DNA of 64,000 nucleotides from JAGLOK01 sp963675575 (GCA_963675575.1 OY776378.1:1736001-1800000); one strand, 5' to 3'. Positions 35,157 through 43,679 are shown, counted from the stretch's first letter. Program-made: numbers and translations. Notes: generated by a model from the sequence alone, not told the origin.

Positions 35157-35359
35157 ATCATCCCCCATATAATAAAGTTCTTTAATTTATTGTACCACTT
35201 TACCCCATTATTATAAAGAATTATGAAAAGGAACTATTTTTTATTTCGACGCTCTCCACTATAAAAAACTATAAATTGCATATATATTTCTTTGCAAACT
35301 CTAATATAGACTCTTCTCCTGATGCAACGATATTATTTCCATAAGAACTAAGGTTTAAG

Positions 35360-35416
35360 AACGAAGAAAGCGAATCGCTCATTACAAGGGCTGATTCGGC
35401 GATATTGGATAAGTAG
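35360..35416 (+). repeat. Right 57-bp direct repeat, displaced SulP 3' end
   Basis: A second copy of the SulP terminal codons, with two conservative amino-acid changes (L to I, S to A) and the same TAG. There is no homology to SulP upstream of AACGAA. Confidence 0.9.
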
Positions 35417-35450
35417 CGGTAACGGGTTGAAATAAGGTTGGGATAAATTA

Positions 35451-35480
35451 AGCGCCACTGAAAAATCAGGGGCGTTTTTT
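35451..35480 (+). terminator. Terminator probably once serving the SulP gene
   Basis: CGCC-CTGA and TCAG-GGCG pair with AAAA in the loop, followed by TTTTTTT. It lies 35 bases after the displaced SulP end, where a SulP terminator would be expected. Confidence 0.8.
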
Positions 35481-35530
35481 TACTGCAATATATTCTTGCG
35501 GTCATTTTGCACGTGTGAAGTTAAAACCCT

Positions 35531-35632
35531 TCACTTAGCCGGGGCAAAATAAAAGATGAAGTAGACAAATAGGGTTACTCCCACAAGCGTTATAACCGCC
35601 CATATGATTTTTTTGAGCATATACTTCGCCAT
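35531..35632 (-). CDS. 33-residue membrane microprotein, DppB-like N-terminus
   Basis: ATG 35632 follows ATAGGAGAT at perfect spacing and opens a 33-codon frame ending TGA. The peptide is one basic-flanked helix (MAKYMLKKIIWAVITLVGVT, then an aromatic stretch ending FAPAK). This is very close to the first helix of peptide ABC permeases of the DppB/OppB type, which continue with a GDP motif that is missing here. It may be a genuine small membrane protein, or the stub of a deleted permease gene that kept its ribosome site. Confidence 0.5.
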   Translation of the reverse strand: MAKYMLKKIIWAVITLVGVTLFVYFIFYFAPAK

Positions 35633-35671
35633 GGTCAAATCTCCTATCAAAATACCTCTAATCGAAAAAAA

Positions 35672-36160
35672 TCACTCCGCTCTCATGGGCAGTGATGAAA
35701 ACTCCTTGAGCGTATATCCTTCATACACGCAGGCGTGATTATATCTTCTTTTATCATTAATCATTATGGGCAAAAACCGCTGGATATTTTTTATTACACC
35801 GGTGTTTTCCGGATGGTAAATCCAGCTCGTTTTCTTCCAATCCAGTATTCCCTCTTCCATACCCCGCGGTGTGTCATAGTGAAATTCTTTGGGGACTTCC
35901 GCCAGAAAAAGGTGCGATCCCCCGGGCCCATTGCCCTCCGAGCGCCATGTTAATGCTCCGCAGTCGCGCGCGTCCGACAGCTTGATGCCTGTTTCCTCAA
36001 ACACTTCGCGCAATATGCACTCTTTCGGCGATTCGCCGTCTTCCATTCTGCCGCCAACTCCGTTCCACGAGCCCATCCAAGTGGGATAGTTACGGTTTAG
36101 CATGAGTATCTCATCACCCCGTTTTATAAAGCAGAGCGTGTATTTTAATCCTTGTTCCAA
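35672..36160 (-). CDS. NUDIX hydrolase (MutT-like)
   Basis: A 162-residue NUDIX enzyme that would cut nucleoside diphosphate-linked substrates. The Nudix box is complete (GGRMEDGESPKECILREV, then FEETGIKL), giving the metal-binding Glu residues. KYTLCFIKRGDEILMLNRN is the usual first strand of 8-oxo-dGTPase-like members, so nucleotide-pool cleaning is likely but unproven. The start is TTG 36160 after AAGGGG; an upstream TTG (36205) has no ribosome site. The 66-base gap to the next gene may mean co-transcription with the 7TM-GGDEF-EAL gene upstream. Confidence 0.88.
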   Translation of the reverse strand: MEQGLKYTLCFIKRGDEILMLNRNYPTWMGSWNGVGGRMEDGESPKECILREVFEETGIKLSDARDCGALTWRSEGNGPGGSHLFLAEVPKEFHYDTPRGMEEGILDWKKTSWIYHPENTGVIKNIQRFLPIMINDKRRYNHACVYEGYTLKEFSSLPMRAE

Positions 36161-36225
36161 AATATTTCCCCTTAAATCTAAATTATCTTTCACAGGCAAA
36201 CTCAATATTTATGAGTTGCATAAAA

Positions 36226-38598
36226 TCAATCTTTGTTTAATAGCTTTGTCATTGAGTTTACTGTTATCGGTTTGCTGAATAAAAATCCTTGGGCTCCGTC
36301 ACATTTAATCGGCTGTGAAGGCTTCCATTCAAGGCGGCGCAAATATTCAAGCTGCTCAGTAGTCTCAATTCCCTCGGCAATCACCTTTAAATCCAAATCA
36401 TGAGCCAATGATATTATAGCTTTTATGATGGTGGCGCAAGCTGGGTCATTTGCGATGTTTCGGATGAAAAACCTGTCAATTTTAATAGCGTAAATAGGCA
36501 GCTCTTTTAGATAAATCAATGAAGAATATCCCGTTCCAAAGCCGGCGATAACCACCAAAATTTTATGCTCGTTAAGCCTTTTTAAAGCACTGATTACGTT
36601 TTCCCCATCTTTAGTAATCATGCTTTCTGATATCTCAAGACGCAGATGCTGCGGAGATAGTTTTGTTTCTTCCAATATGTTTAAAATGGTATCAACAAAG
36701 TTTTTTTGTTTAAACTGAAGAGAAGATAAATTTACAGATACATATCCTTGCATGACTCCGGCTTTCTGCCATTTTGCAGCTTGAGCACACGCAGTTTTAA
36801 GCACCCATTCACCTATAGGAATGATTAACCCGTTTTCTTCCGCCTTAGGTATGAAGTCTGCCGGAGATATTATGCCGTATTCCGGATGCTTCCATCTGAT
36901 GAGCGCTTCAGCGCCTATTATCGTTTCGCTGTATAGGTCCACCATTGGCTGATAGTATAGCATTAACTCGTTTTTGACCATTGCGTTTCTTAAATCCTTC
37001 TCAAGATTAACCGATTCTTCAGCATTTGAGCCCATTGCCGAGGTGAAAAGCTCATAGTTGTTCCTGCCGCCTTCTTTAACTGAATACATCGCCATATCGG
37101 CATTTTTTAAAAGGTTGTCCAGATTTGTGCCGTTAACCGGATACATACTGACTCCCACGCTTATTGTAACGTGGAGTTCTTTGTCTTCAATTAAGAAAGG
37201 CTGCGCGATACTATTTATAATCCTGTTTGCGGTAGGTTCAAAATCGTTTAAATGTTTTAAATCGCTGAGCAAAATGACAAACTCATCTCCCCCCAACCGT
37301 GCTATTGAATCGCATTTCCTTATTGACTCTTTTAGCCTGTTGGATACTTCCACCAGCAACTGATCTCCGACATTATGCCCATAACCATCATTTACTTCCT
37401 TGAAATGATCCAAATCCAGCAAAAAAACAGCAATATTTGTTTTATACCTCTGCGCTTTGGCAACGTCCTGACTAAAACGATCTACAAACAGCAATCTGTT
37501 AGGCAGATTGGTCAATGTGTCATGATGGGCAAGATAGTGCAAACGTTTCTCAGCTTCTTTTAAATTTGTGATATCTCTTGCAACCGCAATATATCCCAAC
37601 AACCCTTCTTCATCGCTTTTATACGCGGACGCGGAGAATATAACAGGTATGCTTTGATTGTTTTTGGGGACAAAATATGTCTCCATATTATGAATCGGGC
37701 ACTCTTCAAACAATTTTTTTAAGTTTTCTTGCGCAAATTTTTCATCTTCGGAAAAGAGCGTCCCCAAAGGTTTTCCAATCAGTTCATCAAGTGTATAACC
37801 CGATAGGCTGATGGTTTCTTTGTTTGAGGAGATGATTCCCCCTTCTTCGTCAAGAATTATAACTGATTCACTGATTGTCTCTAGGATTTGCTCCGCAGCC
37901 ATCTCCGGAGTAAGTATCATAAACTTGTATTTGACAATGCCATATAAAATGCCCAATGACCAAATCGTTGAAGCAATTGAATCCAAACTGGGAAATTTAT
38001 CATTAAATCGCGAAAAAACATACAGGACTAATGTCAGAGCTGTGGAAGTAAAAGCGGAAACAATTATTACTCTACCCTGTTTGAATGCTCTTTTAGACTT
38101 TGCCTTTCGCCACCACAAGAAAGCCATTCCAATTCCGATAATACCATAGATTAAAGTTAGTACAAGAAACGTCAAAGCTAATATTGACTCGCTGTTTGTT
38201 ATTAGCACCCACCCATATTTGGTATACAAATAGTCTTTCGCATAAAAGTTGCCGCTGAGCTCAAATCCCCAAAACGCAACAACAGGCAGATATAAAACAA
38301 CATATGTCCACCATTTTTTAAGCAGCTTTTTTTTCTCGGAATATATAAGGAAAAAATGTAGTGAGAGGCTTGCAGACGCAAAAAAACCTATAGACATAGC
38401 TTTCGTCCAGGCAACGCATGCTTCTTTGTTCGGAGCCACAATTATAAAAGCTGAAGCGAACGCTTTAATAGCAAAACTTAAATTCAGCAATAAAAATATC
38501 CTGTTAAGAATTGTTTTTTTGTCCCTATAAACGGCGTATGCGCCGATAATTAGAAAAAGAAATGAAGATAAAGTCAGCAGCATAAAAATTATTAGCAT
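36226..38598 (-). CDS. 7TM-PAS-GGDEF-EAL protein with degenerate EAL site
   Basis: A 790-residue membrane protein. Seven helices (about 1-225) resemble a histidine-kinase-type 7TM sensor. Then come PAS (about 235-360), GGDEF (about 365-525) and EAL (about 540-785). The GGDEF signature RLGGDEF is intact with RxxD (RKCD) before it, so it could make c-di-GMP. The EAL part keeps AEALIRW, VNLSSLQF, LEISES, IKIDR and AEGIET. The metal-binding segment, normally DDFGTGYSS, reads AGFGTGYSS, so both aspartates are gone and hydrolysis is unlikely. It may instead bind c-di-GMP. The start is ATG 38598 after GGAGG; an ATG nine codons earlier lies before the ribosome site. Confidence 0.92.
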   Translation of the reverse strand: MLIIFMLLTLSSFLFLIIGAYAVYRDKKTILNRIFLLLNLSFAIKAFASAFIIVAPNKEACVAWTKAMSIGFFASASLSLHFFLIYSEKKKLLKKWWTYVVLYLPVVAFWGFELSGNFYAKDYLYTKYGWVLITNSESILALTFLVLTLIYGIIGIGMAFLWWRKAKSKRAFKQGRVIIVSAFTSTALTLVLYVFSRFNDKFPSLDSIASTIWSLGILYGIVKYKFMILTPEMAAEQILETISESVIILDEEGGIISSNKETISLSGYTLDELIGKPLGTLFSEDEKFAQENLKKLFEECPIHNMETYFVPKNNQSIPVIFSASAYKSDEEGLLGYIAVARDITNLKEAEKRLHYLAHHDTLTNLPNRLLFVDRFSQDVAKAQRYKTNIAVFLLDLDHFKEVNDGYGHNVGDQLLVEVSNRLKESIRKCDSIARLGGDEFVILLSDLKHLNDFEPTANRIINSIAQPFLIEDKELHVTISVGVSMYPVNGTNLDNLLKNADMAMYSVKEGGRNNYELFTSAMGSNAEESVNLEKDLRNAMVKNELMLYYQPMVDLYSETIIGAEALIRWKHPEYGIISPADFIPKAEENGLIIPIGEWVLKTACAQAAKWQKAGVMQGYVSVNLSSLQFKQKNFVDTILNILEETKLSPQHLRLEISESMITKDGENVISALKRLNEHKILVVIAGFGTGYSSLIYLKELPIYAIKIDRFFIRNIANDPACATIIKAIISLAHDLDLKVIAEGIETTEQLEYLRRLEWKPSQPIKCDGAQGFLFSKPITVNSMTKLLNKD

Positions 38599-38741
38599 AA
38601 CGTGCCTCCTAAAAACATAAAACAAAACAACTTATCAATGATATTGTATCATACTATTTTACAATCAACACACTGGCTCATCAAAAGCCTTAAAAAACCT
38701 TTGTTTTGGAGGAAAAGCGTATAAAGCTACAAAGTTTAGCG

Positions 38742-39188
38742 TCAGTCGGCTTTTACAAGCGTAACTCCCGCTTCGCGGAATATTTCAAGGGAAAATTCAT
38801 CTGGATAGTCATGGCGAAAAAAAACCTTGGTGATGCCGGCGTTCACTATCATCTTAGAGCAAATAACGCACGGCTGGTGCGTGCAATATAGCGTGGCATC
38901 CTTTACCGATGTGCCTATTCTCGCCGCTTGTATGATGGCGTTTTGCTCGGCGTGGATAGCGTAGCACATTTCCGCTCTCGTGCCGCTGGGGATGTTGTTT
39001 TTGCGGCGGAGGCACTCGCCTTTTTCCACACAGCTTTTGATTCCCGCCGGCGCGCCGTTATATCCGGTGGTTATAACCCTCTTATCGCGCACGATAATAG
39101 CGCCGACTTGCCTATTTTGCTGATAGCAACTAGACCATGTGGCGACAAGGTCAGCCATTTCCATAAAGCGTTTGTCCCATTTATTCAT
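38742..39188 (-). CDS. comEB: dCMP deaminase
   Basis: A 148-residue zinc enzyme that turns dCMP into dUMP for dTMP synthesis. The active site is complete: His-Ala-Glu in CYAIHAEQNAIIQ, and CTHQPCVICSKM for the two zinc Cys residues. An extra Cys/His region around IKSCVEKGECLRRKNNIPSG is typical of this family and may hold a structural zinc. The name comEB reflects similarity to the Bacillus protein only and does not imply competence. It is monocistronic. Confidence 0.95.
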   Translation of the reverse strand: MNKWDKRFMEMADLVATWSSCYQQNRQVGAIIVRDKRVITTGYNGAPAGIKSCVEKGECLRRKNNIPSGTRAEMCYAIHAEQNAIIQAARIGTSVKDATLYCTHQPCVICSKMIVNAGITKVFFRHDYPDEFSLEIFREAGVTLVKAD

Positions 39189-39293
39189 AAGAACCTCTTT
39201 GATGTGATTTGTGTTGGTATTATTATACCATATGCAGGGAATTTTTAGAAAGCGGAGTTTGATGGTTGTTTTATATATCAGGAAGCATTACTC

Positions 39294-39332
39294 ACATGCG
39301 CCCTTTCACACCTTCGATGCGACGGGCGCGGC
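39294..39332. repeat. Short dispersed repeat, copy 1
   Basis: GCGCCC pairs with GGGCGC around TTTCACACCTTCGATGCGAC. A diverged copy sits at 47933-47972 with TTACA...TGTAA symmetry in the middle. Each lies 80-105 bases upstream of a minus-strand gene. Confidence 0.4.
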
Positions 39333-39412
39333 CTGATAAAAACATCCCAATCACCTTGTTGTCCTATCCCCGCCTCTATGTTAAACTTACTATATACATA
39401 AAGGGAGACAAA

Positions 39413-40462
39413 ATGAAAGATATATTAAACATAGTATTCTGGAACAACACCGTTCGCGATTATATTATTTTTGCGGCAGTGCTTGTTTTATCATTGCTTT
39501 TAATTCTAATTATTAAAGTAATTATAGTAGGCCGAATGAAAAAGAAAGCAAAGAAAACAGGCGCCGCTTTTGACAAAGCTCTGGCAAAAATGACAAGCCG
39601 CTACATCTTGCCTCTTGCTTTGCTTGCCGCGCTTTTTTTCAGCGCAAAGCTTCTCACTTTGCCCGATAGCGTTTCCCGAGCTGTATTTGTAATAACTCTC
39701 GCGCTTATTTTGATATTAGCGTCGATGGCGCTGTCAAGAGTCCTGATATTCATATTCAACAGATATTGGCAGAAAAAGAACGGAAGCACAGCAGATATGT
39801 CAGTGAAATGGATTGGCGTGCTGATAAAGATAGCTGTCTGGCTCGTCTTTTTGCTATTGTTCCTGGACAACCTTGACATCAAAATCACCGCGTTGCTCGC
39901 AGGCTTGGGCGTTGGCGGCATAGCGATAGCTTTCGCGCTAAACGCCATATTGCAGGATTTGTTCGCATTCGTCACCATCTTTTTTGACCGCCCGTTTGAA
40001 ATCGGCGACTATATTAATGTAGACAATTTGAGCGGCAACATTGAGCATATAGGCATTAAAACAACCCGAGTGCGTTCACTTTCCGGCGAACAGCTTATCT
40101 TTTCAAACAAGGATCTCACAAACTCGAGGATACACAACTATAAGCGCATGGAAAATCGCCGCATCGCGTTTTCCGTCGGCGTAACATATGATACCCCCAG
40201 CGATAAGCTTCGCCTGATTCCAGAAATGACGCGCGAAATAATCGGCAGTGTTGAAAATTCAACATTCGACCGTGCGCATCTTAAATCTTTTGATGATTTT
40301 TGCATCACGTTCGAGATAGTCTATTATGTATTAAGCCAGGATTACGCCATGTATATGGACATACAGCAGGAGATAAATTTAAATATAAAGGCCGCCTTTG
40401 ACGCTAACGGAATTGAGTTTGCCTTCCCGACACAGACGATATATCTCGAGAAGGATAATTGA
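39413..40462 (+). CDS. MscS-family mechanosensitive ion channel
   Basis: A 349-residue channel. Three N-terminal helices (about 15-35, 60-80, 90-115) lead to the pore-lining helix LLAGLGVGGIAIAFALNAIL, followed by the beta domain (FFDRPFEIGDYINVDNLSG) and the C-terminal cytoplasmic vestibule. It would open under membrane tension. The start is ATG 39413 after AAGGGAGA; a frame extending 49 codons upstream has no ribosome site and poor composition. It forms a pair with mscL of the other channel class, at 30645. A short hairpin terminator follows. Confidence 0.93.
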   Translation: MKDILNIVFWNNTVRDYIIFAAVLVLSLLLILIIKVIIVGRMKKKAKKTGAAFDKALAKMTSRYILPLALLAALFFSAKLLTLPDSVSRAVFVITLALILILASMALSRVLIFIFNRYWQKKNGSTADMSVKWIGVLIKIAVWLVFLLLFLDNLDIKITALLAGLGVGGIAIAFALNAILQDLFAFVTIFFDRPFEIGDYINVDNLSGNIEHIGIKTTRVRSLSGEQLIFSNKDLTNSRIHNYKRMENRRIAFSVGVTYDTPSDKLRLIPEMTREIIGSVENSTFDRAHLKSFDDFCITFEIVYYVLSQDYAMYMDIQQEINLNIKAAFDANGIEFAFPTQTIYLEKDN

Positions 40463-40496
40463 TTTAGTATTTACATTAAATAATCAGATAATAATT

Positions 40497-40520
40497 TCGC
40501 CCTTATGGGCGATTTTGTTT
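40497..40520 (+). terminator. Terminator of the MscS-type gene
   Basis: TCGCCC, TTAT and GGGCGA form a tight stem followed by TTTTGTTTT. Confidence 0.75.
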
Positions 40521-40527
40521 TATTATT

Positions 40528-40654
40528 CGCTCCCCGCTTGGGGTCGGCAAAGGTGGCCGACCGCACCTGCGAGCCCCGACAGTCTTGAAACTATGCAAAG
40601 CGGTTTTAAATAAAGGTAGGTCGGAGGGCTCGCGAAACTATAAATAAAGTGCTG
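40528..40654 (+). repeat. Dispersed structured element, family A copy 2 (short form)
   Basis: Has the same conserved ends as copies 1 and 3: GGTCGGC/GCCGACC hairpin, CTGCGAGCCCCGACAG on the left, and GGTCGGAGGGCTCGC with AAATAAAGTGCTG on the right. The two middle stems are replaced by about 35 unrelated bases. GCGAGCCC on the left pairs perfectly with GGGCTCGC on the right. Confidence 0.75.
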
Positions 40655-40864
40655 TAAATCGCTCTGCGGAGCGAAATTTTCTATAGTATACTATTAAAAC
40701 CTATACTATGATTATGTAGAACAAATTTGATTGATAACGTAATTCGAAAGAAAGTATATAGTTTTTAATACTACGCATAAGTGGGGGTTCGGGGGCGCAT
40801 GCCCTCGAGTAATATAGAAAAGCACCCGTTGCGTCAAAGACGTAAAAGGGAGCTAGATGTTTTA

Positions 40865-41026
40865 TCATATATTGTCTCTCTCAATCTCTACCATCGCTCT
40901 GCAGTTAGGATAATTGAAACAGCCATAAAATTGTTTTCCAGCGTTTTCTCCTCTTTTTGTGGTGCGTATCACCATGTTAGCTCCACATTTTGGACAAAAT
41001 TCTATTACCGATGCATTTTCTTCCAT
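40865..41026 (-). CDS. Small topoisomerase-type zinc ribbon protein
   Basis: A 53-residue frame whose ATG overlaps the stop of the DUF2726 gene (TGATG). It carries FCPKCGANMVIRTTKRG and FYGCFNYPNCRAM, the CxxC...C-x4-C zinc ribbon of topoisomerase C-termini. In other genomes this ribbon is often fused to the end of DUF2726 proteins, so this is either a coupled separate subunit or the product of a frameshift in one ancestral gene. It would likely bind DNA or RNA. Confidence 0.7.
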   Translation of the reverse strand: MEENASVIEFCPKCGANMVIRTTKRGENAGKQFYGCFNYPNCRAMVEIERDNI

Positions 41027-41523
41027 CACCTGCTCAGGCGACCAAACAAACTGCCCAGATACGCCTCGGTATAATCCTTCCTCGCCTGAACACGAATAAG
41101 CTTAAGACCTGTTTGCTCATATATTCCCTCAACAAACTCATCTCTCTTTTGAACTTTCTCGCTTCTGTGGCTTTTATCGTCAAGCTCTATGGCATAAAGA
41201 GGTTTCAAGGTGTTTTTATCACACACGAGAAAATCCAAATGCTTTTGGCTTATCCTGTTAAAATCTCTCATCCGTTCTTTTCCCGTGGTTACCGTTGAAA
41301 AGATATCTGCTAGGCGAATTTTGATTAAAACAGGGTTATCATCCTTTTTGTAATCAATAAAGCTTTTGTAGAAATTTGTTTCGGCAGCAGTCAAAAAATC
41401 TTTCTTTAGCTTATATTTCGAAGGATTGCCCGCAAAAAATAGACCTAATATCTTTTCAACGTTGGACAGTATGGCCAATAAGCCGAGAATTATAAGTGCG
41501 TAAATATAAATTTTATTATTCAT
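41026..41523 (-). CDS. DUF2726 (restriction-endonuclease-fold) membrane-anchored protein
   Basis: A 165-residue protein. One N-terminal helix (about 5-25) is followed by a DUF2726 domain with LTAAETNFYKSFIDYKK, FLVCDKNTLKPLYAIELDDK and the pattern D-(x)n-ExD-K characteristic of a PD-(D/E)xK-like nuclease fold. The enzyme role is unproven. The start is ATG 41523, overlapping the end of the upstream gene; an earlier TTG (41541) is possible. It is coupled with the zinc ribbon ORF downstream, so the two probably work as one unit. Confidence 0.8.
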   Translation of the reverse strand: MNNKIYIYALIILGLLAILSNVEKILGLFFAGNPSKYKLKKDFLTAAETNFYKSFIDYKKDDNPVLIKIRLADIFSTVTTGKERMRDFNRISQKHLDFLVCDKNTLKPLYAIELDDKSHRSEKVQKRDEFVEGIYEQTGLKLIRVQARKDYTEAYLGSLFGRLSR

Positions 41524-43351
41524 TAGCTTTCTCTGCTTCAACTTTTTTCTTTTCCATCATCGCATACGCAATCATTATGAGCGCGGCGGCAAAGTTGATA
41601 TACACATAGCGCGCGTCCTGCGCTTCATTTACAATAAGATAACCAAGCGAGTTTATAATAGCAGGTGCCGCAATCAGCCAAGCAACATATCTCTTTTTGC
41701 GCAAGGCATGATATAAAAACAACAAGAGAACCAACATGAATATAGCTGGTCGCCATAAGATGGCATAGAATCGGGTCTCCGCTGTTTTCCAGAAAATTTT
41801 AAGCAATATATAGTCTTTAAATTTAGGCAAATAACTATCTTGTGATAAATTTAAATTACTGTATTTCTCACTATCATACACATTATAAGTATATGCGGCA
41901 TGCATGGTGTATCCATAGGATGGAGCCGCCCATACAATTCCCGTAGTTTTTAGATAGGCGTTTATCACCTCAAACGGATATTCCTGCAAAAGCCTAATGT
42001 ATCCAGCATTAAACTCGCGGCTTTGCGAAAGAAGCTCGTCCGCGTCAACATAGTTTTTGGTGTAGCTTCGGAATCGCCAGTTTTCCTCATATTTTACAAT
42101 GTGCTCATCCACTGCTTCTAAATCCAAAAACTTATCCATATATTCTTTGTCTTGCTTGCTTAAGTTTTCCCATTTGTCATGATATACCGCAATAAGCCCT
42201 TGAATACGCAGAGCATAAAAAGATGTTTGAGTTACTTTGTTGTCTTCGGGTTCTTGATATTTGTCGCCTAAAATAGCTATTGAGCCGTATAGCGAGCAAT
42301 AGTAGAACACCACAGATGATGCTATTATTGCGCCGAATATTACAGCAGTACGCCTGTTCTTCTTCACAAAGAATATTATTGCTCCCACAAAAAACGTTAA
42401 AACTACAGTCACAATGCCGTTGTGGCGGGCAACGAGGGTTATTATCAACGCGAATATAAGCACCGCCGTGTTTTGCCAGCGCTTAAAATAGTCCTCCCGC
42501 AAATTCAGTTTGACAAGTTCAGTCATTATGAGCGTCAAACCTATAGTGTAAGGAATGTCTTTCCATAGAGTAATTGTCGTCATTAAATTCATAGGATAGA
42601 CCGCCAGCAAAAAAATACCAATTAGGCAAAAAATCATTGGTAAACCCATCCTGTCAAACGTATAAACAACATAGGCATAAGCCGCGGCGCACATAATGCA
42701 CTGCAAAATCATCATGCCGCCAATTTCGAGTCCAATCACTGTTAAAAAGCGAAGAAACAGTGTGTAAAGAAGCGGCGAAAGATTATCATAAGGGCCACCG
42801 GCCACTGCCTGATTTAAAATATACACCGAGTCCGGGGAAATAAGCCCGGGATAGCACGCAAGCATAAAAATGGTATAAGCCAACATTGGTACAGCAAAGT
42901 AAATAAGGAATCTTGCTATACTTGGTTTAGTCTCCTTAAAACCCCATTCCGCTTTTTTAAGAAATTCACTTAGCAAATATATGATAACAAATAATAGTAC
43001 TACATAACCTAAAAAAGAAGCAAAATAAGACAAACTGAATGAGTTAAAGTATGGCAGGAACAGACCTATATAGAAAAGAAACGAAATCACCAACGTTCCC
43101 ACAATTTCTTTTACCGAATTATTTCTTTTATTAAAAATGGAAACAAAATAATTATTCATCATCACAAGCGGCAAAACAATCACAGCTATTAGTATCCACT
43201 TTGGTGAATTATAGTCTAAAAAATAATAAAGCCCATTTAATTGGAAAAAAACAAGCAGACTGACAACCACCGCTTGTATAAACTTTGGAATATTTAACCG
43301 GCTTCTTCCTACATTAGTTGGAGCAGATTGATTAATTTTATTTTCTTTCAT
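41516..43351 (-). CDS. DUF6020-like polytopic membrane protein (copy 1)
   Basis: A 611-residue protein with about 12-14 membrane helices and a soluble segment near residues 385-465. Conserved points shared with 56870-58507 are PGLISPDSVYILNQAV, LWKDIPYTIGLTLIMTELV and ARHNGIVTVVLTFF. These resemble the acidic, loop-rich layout of GT-C-type glycosyltransferases, with an Asp in the first loop (SPDS). It may glycosylate a lipid or surface polymer, but this is inference. RBS AGGATT precedes the ATG. It is the first gene of a three-gene minus-strand operon with DUF2726 and the zinc ribbon. Confidence 0.8.
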   Translation of the reverse strand: MKENKINQSAPTNVGRSRLNIPKFIQAVVVSLLVFFQLNGLYYFLDYNSPKWILIAVIVLPLVMMNNYFVSIFNKRNNSVKEIVGTLVISFLFYIGLFLPYFNSFSLSYFASFLGYVVLLFVIIYLLSEFLKKAEWGFKETKPSIARFLIYFAVPMLAYTIFMLACYPGLISPDSVYILNQAVAGGPYDNLSPLLYTLFLRFLTVIGLEIGGMMILQCIMCAAAYAYVVYTFDRMGLPMIFCLIGIFLLAVYPMNLMTTITLWKDIPYTIGLTLIMTELVKLNLREDYFKRWQNTAVLIFALIITLVARHNGIVTVVLTFFVGAIIFFVKKNRRTAVIFGAIIASSVVFYYCSLYGSIAILGDKYQEPEDNKVTQTSFYALRIQGLIAVYHDKWENLSKQDKEYMDKFLDLEAVDEHIVKYEENWRFRSYTKNYVDADELLSQSREFNAGYIRLLQEYPFEVINAYLKTTGIVWAAPSYGYTMHAAYTYNVYDSEKYSNLNLSQDSYLPKFKDYILLKIFWKTAETRFYAILWRPAIFMLVLLLFLYHALRKKRYVAWLIAAPAIINSLGYLIVNEAQDARYVYINFAAALIMIAYAMMEKKKVEAEKANE

Positions 43352-43613
43352 TTATGCAATCCTTTTTTTCATTTCTGTTCTTAATATATTATGAGTATAT
43401 CATTATGGTTACATAAATTCTATTATTTGTTATTGGAATATGAATTTTAAATCAATTATTTTATATAACGTGTCTTTTAACTCAATCAGACTTAATTTTG
43501 AAATCATCTCCCCCCTCAAACCTCCAAACACCCTCTAAAAAAGTATCCTCCGCCAAAAATTATGAACAATCTATTAAAACCCATAAAAACATGTAAAAAA
43601 TATCATTTGGGGC

Positions 43614-43642
43614 TTGCATTTTTTCCGTCGTCGTATTATTAT
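43614..43642 (+). promoter_or_regulatory. groESL promoter
   Basis: TTGCAT, 17 bases and TATTAT lie directly upstream of the CIRCE operator, giving a heat-shock-controlled sigma-A type promoter. Confidence 0.75.
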
Positions 43643-43652
43643 ATATAAGGAT

Positions 43653-43679
43653 TTAGCACTCTCTACAAAAGAGTGCTAA
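43653..43679 (+). promoter_or_regulatory. CIRCE operator (HrcA binding site)
   Basis: TTAGCACTC, nine bases, GAGTGCTAA: an exact match to the CIRCE consensus, 50 bases before groES. It is bound by the HrcA repressor, which is not in this window. Confidence 0.97.

Noticed and set aside
39266..39412. N-terminal extension of the MscS-type gene
   Set aside because: The extra 49 codons have no ribosome site and include the short palindromic repeat; ATG 39413 has AAGGGAGA.
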